NCBI RefSeq assembly: GCF_031323975.1
Contig: NZ_JAVIWS010000001.1
Span: 1,860,001-1,924,000, forward strand
Reading direction: 5' to 3'
DNA: 64,000 nt
Origin: Escherichia ruysiae
GTDB lineage: Bacteria; Pseudomonadota; Gammaproteobacteria; Enterobacterales; Enterobacteriaceae
Under the pieces are notes generated by a model. That model was not told where the DNA came from, searched no databases, and worked only from the letters and a program-made list of their open reading frames with translations. A program made the position numbers and the translations under genes. Shown piece by piece: positions 49,402 to 59,541 of the stretch. Every line of letters begins with the position of its first letter. The stretch's first letter is position 1.

Positions 49402-50031
49402 TTATGCCCACTCATTTTTTAACGCTTGATGATGCAGTTGCAGCCATTGCAAAGCGATGACTGACGCTGCGTTGTCGATTTTCCCCTCTTCTACCCACTG
49501 GTAGGCCTGTTCCCGGCTTACCACATGAACGCGAATATCTTCGTTTTCATCAGCCAGACCGTGAATACCGCTTGCGGTCGTGGCGTCCACTTCGCCCACC
49601 ATAATTGACGAACGCTCACTGGTGCCGCCTGGGCTTGCCAGGAAACTTAACACCGGTTTGGTTCGTTTGACTATCAGCCCCGCCTCTTCAATCGCTTCGC
49701 GTCGGGCGACATCTTCCACACTTTCCCCCTCTTCAATCATCCCGGCAACCATTTCCAGTAGCCAGGGCGTTTCGCTGGTGTCATACGCGGCAATCCGTAT
49801 CTGCTCAATCAACACGACTTCATCACGCACTGGGTCAAAGGGTAGCAAGACTGCGGCGTGACCGCGCTCAAAAATTTCTCTGCGGACTTCATGACTCATT
49901 TGCCCGTTGAATAGACGATGACGAAACCTATAAAGATCTAATGAAAAAAAGCCGCGATAAAGTGTTTCTCGTGCAATAATTTCTACATCGTTTTTGCCAA
50001 ATGAAACGGGCAGGTTGTCTGGCTTAAGCAT
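49402..50031 (-). CDS. nudF: ADP-ribose pyrophosphatase NudF
   Basis: Nudix hydrolase that cleaves ADP-ribose to AMP and ribose 5-phosphate, limiting non-enzymatic ADP-ribosylation. 209 residues. The Nudix box GMIEEGESVEDVARREAIEEAGL begins near residue 97, with REAIEEAGL giving the Mg-binding glutamates. First gene of the leftward cluster, divergent from tolC. Confidence 0.96.
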   Translation of the reverse strand: MLKPDNLPVSFGKNDVEIIARETLYRGFFSLDLYRFRHRLFNGQMSHEVRREIFERGHAAVLLPFDPVRDEVVLIEQIRIAAYDTSETPWLLEMVAGMIEEGESVEDVARREAIEEAGLIVKRTKPVLSFLASPGGTSERSSIMVGEVDATTASGIHGLADENEDIRVHVVSREQAYQWVEEGKIDNAASVIALQWLQLHHQALKNEWA

Positions 50032-50132
50032 GGTTAATGTCCTGGCACTAATAGTGAATAAAATGTGAATTTCAGCGACGTTTGACTGCCGTTTGAGCAG
50101 TCATGTGTTAAATTGAGGCACATTAATGCCCT

Positions 50133-50151
50133 ATGGCACGTAACGCCAACC
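50133..50151 (+). promoter_or_regulatory. marbox (MarA/SoxS/Rob site) of tolC
   Basis: ATGGCACGTAACGCCAACC matches the marbox consensus AYnGCACnnWnnRYYAAAY with one mismatch. A TAGAAT -10 element follows at 50174-50179. Confidence 0.7.
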
Positions 50152-50236
50152 TTTTGCGGTAGCGGCTTCTGCTAGAATCCGCAATAATTTTACAGTTTGA
50201 TCAGCGCTAAATACTGCTTCACCACAAGGAATGCAA

Positions 50237-51718
50237 ATGAAGAAATTGCTCCCCATTCTTATCGGCCTGAGCCTTTCTGGGTTCAGTACGTTGAGCCAGG
50301 CCGAGAACCTGATGCAAGTTTATCAGCAAGCACGCCTTAGTAACCCGGAATTGCGTAAGTCTGCCGCCGATCGTGATGCTGCCTTTGAAAAAATTAATGA
50401 AGCGCGCAGTCCATTACTGCCACAGCTAGGTTTAGGTGCAGATTACACCTATAGCAACGGCTACCGCGACGCGAACGGCATCAACTCTAACGCAACCAGT
50501 GCATCCCTGCAGTTGACTCAGTCCATTTTCGATATGTCGAAATGGCGGGCGCTGACCTTGCAGGAAAAGGCTGCCGGTATTCAGGACGTCACCTATCAGA
50601 CCGATCAACAAACCTTGATCCTCAACACTGCGACCGCTTATTTCAACGTGTTGAATGCTATTGACGTGCTTTCCTATACCCAGGCGCAAAAAGAAGCGAT
50701 CTACCGTCAGTTAGATCAAACCACCCAACGTTTTAACGTGGGTCTGGTGGCGATCACTGACGTGCAGAACGCCCGCGCACAGTACGATACCGTGCTGGCG
50801 AACGAAGTGACCGCACGTAACAACCTCGACAATGCCGTTGAACAACTGCGTCAGATCACCGGTAATTACTATCCGGAACTGGCGGCCCTGAATGTCGAAA
50901 ACTTCAAAACCGACAAACCACAGCCGGTTAACGCGCTGCTGAAAGAAGCAGAAAAACGCAACCTGTCGCTGTTACAGGCACGTTTGAGCCAGGATCTGGC
51001 GCGCGAGCAAATTCGCCAGGCGCAGGATGGTCACTTACCGACGCTGGATTTAACGGCTTCTACCGGGATTTCTGACACCTCTTATAGCGGTTCGAAAACC
51101 CGTGGAGCGAACAGTGCCCAGTATGACGACAGCAATATGGGTCAGAACAAAGTGGGTCTGAGCTTCTCGCTGCCGATTTATCAGGGCGGAATGGTTAACT
51201 CGCAGGTGAAACAGGCACAGTACAACTTTGTCGGTGCCAGCGAACAACTGGAAAGCGCACACCGTAGCGTCGTGCAAACCGTGCGTTCCTCTTTCAACAA
51301 CATTAATGCATCTATCAGTAGCATTAACGCTTACAAACAAGCCGTTGTTTCCGCCCAAAGCTCATTAGACGCGATGGAAGCGGGCTACTCGGTCGGTACG
51401 CGTACCATTGTTGATGTGTTGGACGCCACCACTACGCTGTACAACGCCAAACAAGAACTGGCAAATGCGCGTTATAACTACCTGATTAACCAGTTGAATA
51501 TTAAATCAGCTCTGGGTACGTTGAACGAGCAGGATCTGCTGGCACTAAACAATGCGCTGAGCAAACCGGTTTCTACTAATCCGGAAAACGTTGCGCCGCC
51601 AACGCCAGAACAGAATGCTATTGCTGATGGCTATGCGCCTGATAGCCCGGCACCCGTCGTTCAGCAAACATCCGCACGCACTACCACCAGTAACGGTCAT
51701 AACCCTTTCCGTAACTGA
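50237..51718 (+). CDS. tolC: Outer-membrane efflux channel TolC
   Basis: Trimeric outer-membrane exit duct for AcrAB and other tripartite efflux pumps, haemolysin and colicin export. 493 residues from ATG 50237 (MKKLLPILIG), with AAGGA six bases before; an ATG two codons earlier overlaps that site. Signal peptide ends LSQAEN. Internally duplicated TolC halves are visible around residues 30-215 and 235-430, with the periplasmic hairpin helices. The C-terminus is Pro/Thr-rich and dispensable. Controlled by MarA/SoxS/Rob (see marbox). Confidence 0.98.
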   Translation: MKKLLPILIGLSLSGFSTLSQAENLMQVYQQARLSNPELRKSAADRDAAFEKINEARSPLLPQLGLGADYTYSNGYRDANGINSNATSASLQLTQSIFDMSKWRALTLQEKAAGIQDVTYQTDQQTLILNTATAYFNVLNAIDVLSYTQAQKEAIYRQLDQTTQRFNVGLVAITDVQNARAQYDTVLANEVTARNNLDNAVEQLRQITGNYYPELAALNVENFKTDKPQPVNALLKEAEKRNLSLLQARLSQDLAREQIRQAQDGHLPTLDLTASTGISDTSYSGSKTRGANSAQYDDSNMGQNKVGLSFSLPIYQGGMVNSQVKQAQYNFVGASEQLESAHRSVVQTVRSSFNNINASISSINAYKQAVVSAQSSLDAMEAGYSVGTRTIVDVLDATTTLYNAKQELANARYNYLINQLNIKSALGTLNEQDLLALNNALSKPVSTNPENVAPPTPEQNAIADGYAPDSPAPVVQQTSARTTTSNGHNPFRN

Positions 51719-51725
51719 TGACGAC

Positions 51726-51745
51726 GACGGGGCTTCGGCCCCGTC
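51726..51745 (+). terminator. Hairpin after tolC
   Basis: GACGGGGC-TTCG-GCCCCGTC, a very stable UUCG tetraloop hairpin, five bases past the stop. There is no T-run, so it may be a stabiliser or attenuator before ygiBC. Confidence 0.6.
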
Positions 51746-51865
51746 TGAACGTAAGGCAACGTAAAGATACGGGTTATCTGCCGCATTCTTCCCCCTTCTC
51801 GCTTCAATTTCGACCAGCCATCCTCTATTCTGATGGGTATTTACCACTGGTCCCGGAAGACAAAA

Positions 51866-52537
51866 ATGAAACGGACAAAATCCATACGCCACGCATCGTT
51901 CCGCAAAAACTGGAGCGCACGCCATCTGACACCTGTTGCTCTCGCGGTTGCCACTGTTTTTATGCTGGCAGGCTGTGAAAAGAGTGATGAAACAGTGTCT
52001 CTGTATCAAAATGCTGATGATTGTTCAGCGGCAAACCCAGGCAAAAGTGCAGAATGCACCACTGCGTACAATAATGCGCTGAAAGAAGCGGAACGTACTG
52101 CGCCGAAATACGCCACCCGTGAAGACTGTGTTGCTGAATTTGGCGAAGGTCAATGCCAGCAGGCACCTGCTCAGGCTGGCATGGCGCCAGAAAACCAGGC
52201 GCAGGCTCAGCAATCCAGCGGTAGCTTCTGGATGCCGCTGATGGCCGGTTACATGATGGGACGTCTGATGGGCGGCGGCGCGGGCTTTGCGCAACAACCG
52301 CTGTTCTCTTCGAAAAACCCGGCCAGCCCGGCTTACGGCAAATACACTGATGCCACCGGTAAAAACTATGGCGCAGCCCAGCCAGGCCGCACCATGACCG
52401 TACCGAAAACAGCCATGGCGCCGAAACCAGCCACCACCACCACCGTTACCCGTGGCGGCTTTGGTGAATCTGTTGCCAAACAAAGCACCATGCAGCGTAG
52501 CGCAACCGGCACTTCCTCTCGTTCAATGGGCGGCTGA
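51866..52537 (+). CDS. ygiB: YgiB, outer-membrane-associated lipoprotein-like protein
   Basis: 223 residues, DUF1190. It starts with a basic stretch ([21 protein letters not shown]) and a hydrophobic segment that ends in the lipobox-like LAGC ([12 protein letters not shown]). The mature part has several cysteines ([26 protein letters not shown]), a glycine-rich helix ([13 protein letters not shown]) and a long Ala/Thr/Ser-rich tail. I chose ATG 51866 over an in-frame ATG at 51833. It is followed by ygiC five bases later, and YgiB-YgiC have been tied to tolC-linked envelope function. Confidence 0.9.
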
Positions 52538-52542
52538 TACCG

Positions 52543-53703
52543 ATGGAAAGAGTCAGTATTACCGAGCGCCCGGACTGGCGCGAGAAAGCTCACGAGTACG
52601 GTTTCAATTTCCATACCATGTACGGTGAGCCGTACTGGTGTGAAGATGCTTACTACAAATTGACCCTCGCCCAGGTTGAAAAGCTGGAAGAGGTCACCGC
52701 TGAACTACACCAGATGTGCCTGAAGGTGGTGGAAAAAGTGATCGCCAGCGACGAGCTGATGACCAAATTCCGCATTCCAAAACACACCTGGAGTTTTGTG
52801 CGTCAGTCATGGCTGACGCACCAGCCGTCGCTTTATTCGCGTCTTGATCTGGCGTGGGATGGCACTGGCGAACCTAAACTTCTGGAAAATAACGCCGATA
52901 CGCCAACGTCACTATACGAGGCGGCGTTCTTTCAGTGGATCTGGTTGGAAGATCAGCTTAACGCGGGCAACCTGCCGGAAGGCAGCGACCAGTTTAACAG
53001 TCTGCAAGAAAAGCTCATTGACCGTTTTGTCGAGTTGCGTGAGCAGTACGGCTTTCAGTTGCTGCATCTCACCTGCTGTCGCGACACAGTGGAAGATCGT
53101 GGCACCATTCAGTATTTGCAGGACTGCGCGACCGAAGCTGAAATCGCCACCGAGTTTCTGTACATCGACGATATCGGTTTAGGCGAAAAAGGTCAGTTCA
53201 CAGATTTGCAGGATCAGGTCATCGCTAACCTGTTCAAACTGTATCCGTGGGAATTTATGCTGCGCGAAATGTTCTCCACTAAACTTGAAGATGCTGGCGT
53301 GCGTTGGCTGGAACCGGCGTGGAAGAGCATTATCTCCAACAAGGCGCTTCTGCCGCTGCTGTGGGAGATGTTCCCGAATCACCCGAACCTGCTGCCCGCT
53401 TATTTTGCGGAAGATGATCATCCGCAAATGGAAAAATATGTGGTTAAACCGATCTTCTCCCGTGAAGGCGCAAACGTGTCGATCATTGAGAACGGTAAAA
53501 CCATTGAAGCAGCGGAAGGTCCGTATGGCGAAGAAGGGATGATTGTTCAGCAATTCCATCCACTACCGAAATTTGGCGACAGTTATATGCTGATTGGAAG
53601 TTGGCTGGTGAACGATCAACCTGCCGGAATTGGGATTCGTGAAGACCGAGCATTAATCACCCAGGACATGTCACGGTTTTATCCGCATATTTTTGTTGAA
53701 TAA
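52543..53703 (+). CDS. ygiC: YgiC, ATP-grasp glutathionylspermidine-synthase-like protein
   Basis: 386 residues with the C-terminal ATP-grasp domain of glutathionylspermidine synthetase. It has [18 protein letters not shown], the GYEXX-type ATP-binding region, and [14 protein letters not shown] with the P-loop-like lysine. K-12 members do not make glutathionylspermidine as I recall; an amide-bond-forming activity on another substrate is plausible. Directly follows ygiB on one transcript, both downstream of tolC. Confidence 0.93.
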   Translation: MERVSITERPDWREKAHEYGFNFHTMYGEPYWCEDAYYKLTLAQVEKLEEVTAELHQMCLKVVEKVIASDELMTKFRIPKHTWSFVRQSWLTHQPSLYSRLDLAWDGTGEPKLLENNADTPTSLYEAAFFQWIWLEDQLNAGNLPEGSDQFNSLQEKLIDRFVELREQYGFQLLHLTCCRDTVEDRGTIQYLQDCATEAEIATEFLYIDDIGLGEKGQFTDLQDQVIANLFKLYPWEFMLREMFSTKLEDAGVRWLEPAWKSIISNKALLPLLWEMFPNHPNLLPAYFAEDDHPQMEKYVVKPIFSREGANVSIIENGKTIEAAEGPYGEEGMIVQQFHPLPKFGDSYMLIGSWLVNDQPAGIGIREDRALITQDMSRFYPHIFVE

Positions 53704-53712
53704 TACTGTTCA

Positions 53713-53739
53713 AAATTGCCCCGTTTACTGGGGCAATTT
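53713..53739 (+). terminator. Terminator of ygiBC
   Basis: Perfect ten-base stem AAATTGCCCC/GGGGCAATTT, loop GTTTACT, then ATTATAAT. Intrinsic terminator. Confidence 0.85.
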
Positions 53740-54187
53740 ATTATAATCCGCAAATCATCACTCCCACCTATATATAATCAACTACATCTATCACCTTTAT
53801 TTAACATTAATTCCTAATTTAATATTAGATCGTCATATGTAAGCGATATTGTAATTAAATTAACTAATAAAACCACATAGTAACTTGTTGTTTTATATGT
53901 TTATTTATAACTTTTATTGCACCAAGAATAGATTTAATAATTAAAAAACAATGTCGCTGGGATCACACTACACAATATTGAATATTGTTATTGATATATT
54001 GCCCCCCTAGTATCGACTAAAAGAAAATATTTGTTACAGAGAAATACAAAAATCTAAATCAAGTAAAAAAGCATTTATAACAACTATTAGAAATACACTT
54101 TCATTCGTCAAATGAATTTATTAGTACCATCTCAACAGTCGATATTCATCATTATTATATATTTGCGTTATATAAGGAGATATATCC
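53740..54187 (+). promoter_or_regulatory. A+T-rich leader upstream of assT
   Basis: About 450 bases without a gene, unusually A+T-rich, with many TTAAT and ATAAT tracts. A core promoter is not clear; the assT Shine-Dalgarno is AAGGAGATA just before the ATG. The base composition contrasts with the flanking core genes and suggests a silenced (H-NS-type) insertion, which is inference. Confidence 0.5.
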
Positions 54188-55984
54188 ATGTTTGATAAAT
54201 ATAGAAAAACTCTGGTAGCCGGAGCTGTGGCGATAACTCTGGGTTTGTCAGCATCAGGGGTGATGGCAGCAGGTTTTAAACCTGCACCACCTGCCGGGCA
54301 ACTCGGCGCAGTCATCGTTGATCCCTACGGTAATGCTCCTCTGACTGCTGTGGTTGATTTAGATAGCCATGCCATTTCTGACGTCAAAGTTACCGTCCAC
54401 GGGAAAGGCGAAAAAGGCGTTGAAATCAGCTATCACGTGGGTCAGGAGTCACTAAAAACTTACGATGGTGTACCGATTTTTGGTCTTTACCAGAAATTTG
54501 CTAACAAAGTAACCGTTGAGTGGAAAGAAAACGGTAAGGCCATGAAAGATGATTACGTGGTGCAGACTTCCGCCATCGTCAATAATTACATGGATAACCG
54601 CTCCATCTCCGACCTACAGCAAACCAAAGTTGTTAAAGTCGCGCCAGGTTTTGAAGACCGCCTCTATCTGGTTAATACCCATACCTTTACTGCGCAAGGT
54701 TCCGACCTCCACTGGCATGGTGAGAAAGATAAAAATGCCGGGATCCTCGATGCGGGTCCGGCAACCGGCGCACTGCCTTTTGATATCGCGCCATTCACCT
54801 TTATCGTCGATACCGAAGGTGAATACCGCTGGTGGCTGGATCAAGACACCTTCTACGATGGTCGTGACCGCGATATCAACAAGCGTGGTTATCTGATGGG
54901 CATCCGCGAAACGCCACGCGGCACCTTTACCGCAGTACAGGGTCAGCACTGGTACGAGTTCGACATGATGGGTCAGGTGCTGGAAGATCATAAACTGCCG
55001 CGCGGATTCGCTGACGCCACTCATGAATCCATTGAGACGCCAAATGGCACGGTACTGTTGCGCGTAGGTAAGAGTAACTATCGTCGCGATGACGGCGTAC
55101 ACGTCACCACCATTCGTGACCATATCCTCGAAGTCGATAAATCTGGTCGCGTTGTCGATGTATGGGATCTGACGAAGATCCTCGATCCGAAACGCGATGC
55201 ACTGCTCGGCGCGCTGGATGCAGGTGCAGTTTGCGTTAACGTTGACCTTGCCCATGCAGGACAACAGGCAAAACTGGAACCAGATACACCGTTTGGCGAC
55301 GCTCTGGGTGTAGGGCCAGGCCGTAACTGGGCGCACGTTAATTCCATCGCTTATGACGCAAAAGATGACTCAATTATTCTCTCCTCTCGTCATCAGGGCG
55401 TAGTGAAGATTGGTCGTGATAAGCAAGTGAAATGGATCCTTGCGCCATCGAAAGGCTGGGAAAAACCACTGGCTAGCAAGCTGCTGAAACCAGTTGATGC
55501 TAACGGTAAACCTATTACGTGTAACGAAAACGGTCTGTGTGAAAACTCAGACTTCGACTTTACCTACACCCAGCATACCGCCTGGATTTCCAGTAAAGGT
55601 ACGCTCACTATCTTTGATAATGGCGACGGTCGCCATCTGGAACAACCTGCCTTACCAACCATGAAATATTCCCGCTTTGTGGAATATAAGATTGATGAGA
55701 AGAAAGGCACCGTTCAGCAAGTTTGGGAATACGGTAAAGAACGTGGCTACGATTTCTATAGCCCAATCACCTCTATCATTGAATATCAAGCCGACCGCAA
55801 CACCATGTTTGGCTTCGGTGGTTCTATTCATTTGTTCGATGTCGGGCAGCCAACCGTCGGTAAGTTGAACGAAATAGATTACAAAACCAAAGAAGTGAAA
55901 GTGGAAATCGACGTGCTGTCTGATAAACCCAACCAGACTCACTATCGTGCGCTGTTAGTCCGTCCACAGCAGATGTTTAAATAA
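54188..55984 (+). CDS. assT: Periplasmic arylsulfate sulfotransferase AssT
   Basis: PAPS-independent enzyme that moves a sulfuryl group from one phenolic sulfate to another. 598 residues; signal peptide of 27 residues ending VMA. Beta-propeller enzyme. Active-site residues in the mature UPEC structure (His252, His356, Arg374, His436) are at precursor positions His279 (ATHES), His383 (WAHVNS), Arg401 (SSRHQG) and His463 (TQHTAW), all present. The disulfide pair Cys445 (ITCNE) and Cys451 (LCENS), needed for folding, is also present. Followed 18 bases later by dsbL, its dedicated oxidase. Confidence 0.96.
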   Translation: MFDKYRKTLVAGAVAITLGLSASGVMAAGFKPAPPAGQLGAVIVDPYGNAPLTAVVDLDSHAISDVKVTVHGKGEKGVEISYHVGQESLKTYDGVPIFGLYQKFANKVTVEWKENGKAMKDDYVVQTSAIVNNYMDNRSISDLQQTKVVKVAPGFEDRLYLVNTHTFTAQGSDLHWHGEKDKNAGILDAGPATGALPFDIAPFTFIVDTEGEYRWWLDQDTFYDGRDRDINKRGYLMGIRETPRGTFTAVQGQHWYEFDMMGQVLEDHKLPRGFADATHESIETPNGTVLLRVGKSNYRRDDGVHVTTIRDHILEVDKSGRVVDVWDLTKILDPKRDALLGALDAGAVCVNVDLAHAGQQAKLEPDTPFGDALGVGPGRNWAHVNSIAYDAKDDSIILSSRHQGVVKIGRDKQVKWILAPSKGWEKPLASKLLKPVDANGKPITCNENGLCENSDFDFTYTQHTAWISSKGTLTIFDNGDGRHLEQPALPTMKYSRFVEYKIDEKKGTVQQVWEYGKERGYDFYSPITSIIEYQADRNTMFGFGGSIHLFDVGQPTVGKLNEIDYKTKEVKVEIDVLSDKPNQTHYRALLVRPQQMFK

Positions 55985-56002
55985 TTAAGAAGGGAATAAA
56001 AA

Positions 56003-56671
56003 ATGTCGAAATTAGGGATCTCATCACTGTTTAAAAGTGTACTGCTGACCGCAGCTCTGGCGGTTTCATTTACCGCATCTGCATTCACCGAAGGCACGGA
56101 TTATATGGTTCTGGAAAAACCGATTCCGAACGCCGATAAAACGCTGATTAAAGTGTTCAGCTATGCCTGCCCGTTCTGCTACAAGTATGACAAAGCAGTG
56201 ACTGGCCCTGTCTCTGAAAAAGTGAAAGATGTCGTTGCTTTCACGCCTTTTCATCTGGAAACCAAAGGTGAATACGGCAAACAAGCAAGCGAAGTCTTTG
56301 CGGTCTTGATAAATAAAGATAAAGCCGCAGGCATTTCCTTATTTGATGCTAACTCTCAGTTTAAGAAGGCCAAGTTTGCCTACTACGCGGCATATCACGA
56401 CAAAAAAGAACGCTGGTCTGACGGCAAAGATCCCGCTGCCTTTATCAAAACTGGTCTGGATGCCGCAGGTATGAGCCAGGCGGATTTTGAAGCAGCACTG
56501 AAAGAGCCAGCGGTACAAGAAACACTGGAAAAATGGAAAGCCTCTTATGAAGTCGCCAAAATCCAGGGGGTTCCGGCCTATGTCGTTAATGGTAAGTACT
56601 TGATCTACACCAAGAGTATTAAATCCATTGATGCGATGGCAGACCTTATCCGCGAGTTAGCAAGCAAATAA
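56003..56671 (+). CDS. dsbL: Thiol-disulfide oxidase DsbL
   Basis: 222-residue periplasmic thioredoxin-fold oxidase, a DsbA paralogue. Signal peptide of about 27 residues (ends TASA). Active site CPFC at 56-59 ([10 protein letters not shown]), with cis-Pro in [10 protein letters not shown]. DsbL is very oxidising and serves AssT as its main substrate in uropathogens. The gene is in an operon assT-dsbL-dsbI with a 14-base gap to dsbI. Confidence 0.96.
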   Translation: MSKLGISSLFKSVLLTAALAVSFTASAFTEGTDYMVLEKPIPNADKTLIKVFSYACPFCYKYDKAVTGPVSEKVKDVVAFTPFHLETKGEYGKQASEVFAVLINKDKAAGISLFDANSQFKKAKFAYYAAYHDKKERWSDGKDPAAFIKTGLDAAGMSQADFEAALKEPAVQETLEKWKASYEVAKIQGVPAYVVNGKYLIYTKSIKSIDAMADLIRELASK

Positions 56672-56685
56672 CAGGGAAACAGGCT

Positions 56686-57357
56686 ATGGGTATTAAGGGA
56701 ATGTGGAAAGACCTACGCACATCACCGGTGAACACGCTGGTCAAATGGCAGGAACAACGCTTTTTGTGGTTGTTAATGGCCGCTGCGATGGGCGCGCTGA
56801 TTATCCTCGCGCACTCGTTCTTCCAAATCTATCTCTACATGGCACCATGCGAACAATGCGTTTACATTCGCTACGCCATGTTTGTAATGGTTATTGGAGG
56901 ATTGGTTGCGGCGATCAACCCGAAGAATATCGTCCTTAAGTTGATTGGCTGCGTGATGGCATTTTACGGCAGCATTATGGGGCTGAAGTTTTCACTCAAA
57001 CTGAACGATATCCACCATGCGGTGCATAACCCGGAGCCCGATTCACTGTTTGGCGTACAGGGTTGCTCTACCGATCCCACTTTCCCCTTTAACCTGCCGC
57101 TTGCACAGTGGGCACCAAACTGGTTCAAACCGACCGGAGATTGTGGCTATGACGCGCCAATCGTTCCCGATGGCGTCACACTGAGCAGTATGCAGCAGTG
57201 GTTTGTAGAGATGTATCAGCAATCTGAAGGCTGGTATCTACTACCGCCGTGGCACTTTATGAACATGGCACAGGCCTGTATGTTGGCTTTTGGTCTCTGT
57301 TTATTACTGCTGCTAGTGATGAGCGGCGCATGGGGACTCAAGCTGCTGCAAAAGTAA
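56686..57357 (+). CDS. dsbI: DsbB-type membrane oxidase DsbI
   Basis: 223-residue inner-membrane protein that reoxidises DsbL and passes electrons to quinones. It has four or five hydrophobic segments: [49 protein letters not shown] and [19 protein letters not shown]. First redox pair is CEQC (residues 55-58, [14 protein letters not shown]); the second pair is in GVQGCSTDP and [21 protein letters not shown] precedes the ATG. Last gene of the insertion. Confidence 0.95.
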   Translation: MGIKGMWKDLRTSPVNTLVKWQEQRFLWLLMAAAMGALIILAHSFFQIYLYMAPCEQCVYIRYAMFVMVIGGLVAAINPKNIVLKLIGCVMAFYGSIMGLKFSLKLNDIHHAVHNPEPDSLFGVQGCSTDPTFPFNLPLAQWAPNWFKPTGDCGYDAPIVPDGVTLSSMQQWFVEMYQQSEGWYLLPPWHFMNMAQACMLAFGLCLLLLLVMSGAWGLKLLQK

Positions 57358-57364
57358 GGTAACG

Positions 57365-57396
57365 AGAACCGAAGCCAGCAATGTGGCTTCGGTTCT
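57365..57396. terminator. Bidirectional terminator between dsbI and ygiD
   Basis: Stem AGAACCGAAGCCA/TGGCTTCGGTTCT, loop GCAATG, then TCTCATCTTTT on the plus strand. Ends the assT operon and the convergent ygiD. Confidence 0.85.
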
Positions 57397-57405
57397 TCTC
57401 ATCTT

Positions 57406-58221
57406 TTAACCTACCTGCACCGACAACATGCTTAAACTGCCCATCTCTATACCATCAACCGGAACAGTCACCGGCTCCTGACCATCCCACGCACCTAACA
57501 CATACAACAGTGGCAGAAAGTGTTCCGGTGTTGGATTCGATAACGCCCCACCTTCATGGTCGAGGTAGTTCACTAGTGGATGCTCTTCAACCACCCCTTG
57601 CCACGTCAGATTCGCTTTCACATACTCATTGAACGACATCGCCCACGGGTACGGTGAACTATCGCCATGCCACTTCACCGTGCGCAGGTTATGCACCACG
57701 TTGCCACTGGCAACTAACATTATCCCTTCATCGCGCAGCGCCGCCAGCTTACGTCCCATTTCGAAATGCCAGGCGGCGGGTTTAGTACTATCGATACTCA
57801 ACTGCACCAGCGGGATGTCAGCGTCAGGATACATCTTAATCAGCACGCCCCAGGAACCGTGGTCAAAACCCCAGGCTTCTTTATCCAGGGTAACAGGTAC
57901 TGGCGCCAGCAATTCGACCAGTCGCTGTGCCAAAGCAGGTGAACCCGGAGCCGGATAATGCGTTTCGTATAACGCCTGAGGAAAGCCGCCAAAGTCATGA
58001 ATTGTCGGTGGCGTTTCCATTGCTGTTACTCCCGTGCCACGGGTAAACCAGTGCGCAGAAATAGCGACTATCGCTTTCGGGCGCGGCAATGTCTCGCCTA
58101 GCCGCTGCCAGGCCTGGGTATATAAATTATCTTCCAGCACGTTCATCGGGCTACCGTGACCTAAAAACAATGCTGGCATACGCGTTGAAGACATGATGAT
58201 ATCCTTAATTGAAGGTGTCAT
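57406..58221 (-). CDS. ygiD: 4,5-DOPA-extradiol-dioxygenase-like protein YgiD
   Basis: 271 residues of the LigB family. Zn or Fe ligands HGSP (near residue 22), SAHW and the conserved VHNLR; further WGFDHGSWGVL. K-12 YgiD has DOPA 4,5-dioxygenase activity in vitro. The ATG at 58221 follows GTGAGGATATC; an in-frame ATG at 58194 also has AAGGAT before it, so nine residues of the N-terminus are uncertain. Confidence 0.92.
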   Translation of the reverse strand: MTPSIKDIIMSSTRMPALFLGHGSPMNVLEDNLYTQAWQRLGETLPRPKAIVAISAHWFTRGTGVTAMETPPTIHDFGGFPQALYETHYPAPGSPALAQRLVELLAPVPVTLDKEAWGFDHGSWGVLIKMYPDADIPLVQLSIDSTKPAAWHFEMGRKLAALRDEGIMLVASGNVVHNLRTVKWHGDSSPYPWAMSFNEYVKANLTWQGVVEEHPLVNYLDHEGGALSNPTPEHFLPLLYVLGAWDGQEPVTVPVDGIEMGSLSMLSVQVG

Positions 58222-58336
58222 TTTGATATCCTCACAATACGCTTGTTCGGTGGGCGAAGAACCCAGATAACCATGATGATCATCATCAGTTATTTTGAAG
58301 CTCCACCTGAAGTTGAAGAATTATAAGGAGTTGTCG

Positions 58337-59110
58337 ATGTCAGTACCTCTCATTCTGACCATACTGGCGGGGGCAGCCACGTTTATTGGCGCGTTTCTCG
58401 GCGTTCTTGGGCAAAAACCCTCAAACCGACTGCTGGCGTTTTCGCTGGGATTTGCGGCGGGGATTATGTTGCTCATCTCATTAATGGAGATGCTTCCTGC
58501 CGCATTAGCCGCCGAAGGGATGTCGCCTGTGCTGGGCTACGGTATGTTTATCGTTGGTTTGCTGGGCTATTTTGGCCTGGACCGCATGTTGCCACATGCT
58601 CACCCGCAGGATTTAATGCAAAAATCAGTGCAGCCGCTACCAAAATCAATCAAGCGCACTGCTATTCTGCTCACTCTGGGTATCAGCCTGCATAACTTCC
58701 CGGAAGGGATTGCCACCTTTGTCACAGCAAGCAGTAACCTGGAGCTGGGCTTTGGTATCGCTCTGGCAGTGGCGTTGCATAATATTCCTGAAGGTCTGGC
58801 GGTTGCAGGCCCGGTTTACGCGGCAACGGGGTCTAAACGCACCGCAATTCTGTGGGCAGGGATTTCTGGACTGGCAGAGATTCTCGGTGGTGTTCTGGCG
58901 TGGTTAATCCTCGGTAGCATGATTTCTCCAGTGGTAATGGCAGCAATCATGGCGGCGGTTGCAGGTATTATGGTCGCACTTTCCGTTGATGAATTAATGC
59001 CATTGGCTAAAGAAATTGATCCCAATAATAACCCCAGCTATGGCGTTCTATGTGGAATGTCAGTGATGGGGTTCAGTTTAGTACTGCTACAAACGGCAGG
59101 AATTGGTTAA
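58337..59110 (+). CDS. zupT: Zinc/broad-range divalent-metal importer ZupT
   Basis: 257-residue ZIP-family inner-membrane transporter importing Zn, Fe, Co, Mn. The metal site is in HNFPEG ([11 protein letters not shown]) and HNIPEG ([12 protein letters not shown]) helices; the variable loop HAHPQD is histidine-containing. The start ATG 58337 follows AAGGAG; a frame open upstream to 58295 is not supported. Divergent from ygiD with 115 bases between. Confidence 0.95.
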   Translation: MSVPLILTILAGAATFIGAFLGVLGQKPSNRLLAFSLGFAAGIMLLISLMEMLPAALAAEGMSPVLGYGMFIVGLLGYFGLDRMLPHAHPQDLMQKSVQPLPKSIKRTAILLTLGISLHNFPEGIATFVTASSNLELGFGIALAVALHNIPEGLAVAGPVYAATGSKRTAILWAGISGLAEILGGVLAWLILGSMISPVVMAAIMAAVAGIMVALSVDELMPLAKEIDPNNNPSYGVLCGMSVMGFSLVLLQTAGIG

Positions 59111-59119
59111 AAACGGCTT

Positions 59120-59150
59120 CAGATGTTGTCCGGCGCATGGACAACATCTG
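59120..59150 (+). terminator. Hairpin after zupT
   Basis: CAGATGTTGTCC/GGACAACATCTG, a 12-base stem with a seven-base loop, 10 bases past the zupT stop. No T-run follows. Confidence 0.65.
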
Positions 59151-59167
59151 CAAACATCACAAAAGCC

Positions 59168-59338
59168 CTATTCCAGCTTTTCTGCTGCCTCTTCTCTCGC
59201 ACTGTTTAAGTATTTGTTCCGCGCTTCCAGCAGTGCGTCTCTGTCCTGGCGGAACGCCCGACAATAACGTTTCAGATGCAGGAAATAACCCACCACAGCC
59301 AGCGCAATCAATACAATCCAGTACCAGGCGATAAACAT
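59168..59338 (-). CDS. Small membrane protein, unknown
   Basis: Open frame of 56 residues: MFIAWYWIVLIALAVVGYF as one membrane segment, then a basic-acidic helix (LKRYCRAFRQDRDALLEARNKY) and a KLE end. ATG 59338 is preceded by AAGGGTAAAAAGG, a plausible ribosome site. Composition (hydrophobic N-terminal helix, charged amphipathic tail) is typical of a single-pass small protein. It lies convergent with zupT and downstream of nothing obvious. I do not recognise it. Confidence 0.5.
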   Translation of the reverse strand: MFIAWYWIVLIALAVVGYFLHLKRYCRAFRQDRDALLEARNKYLNSAREEAAEKLE

Positions 59339-59541
59339 CCTTTTTACCCTTAACATTTAACATTACTAAACATTTGGCGCATAAATTTCACATATCCTTT
59401 TTCGGATATATTCATATGGTCGCATAATAACGAAACAATTATATGATTTTGATCATAATGAAAAAGGTTGCCTGATATTAATGAAATTTTCTCATAGAAA
59501 GAGAAGCGGAATTAACATCTTGCATAATGAAGGCAAAATAA

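Noticed and set aside
51718..51978. Open frame of 86 codons after tolC (the place of 'ygiA')
   Set aside because: It overlaps the tolC stop and most of the ygiB start in another frame, has no good ribosome site, and its protein is low in recognisable features. I regard it as spurious.
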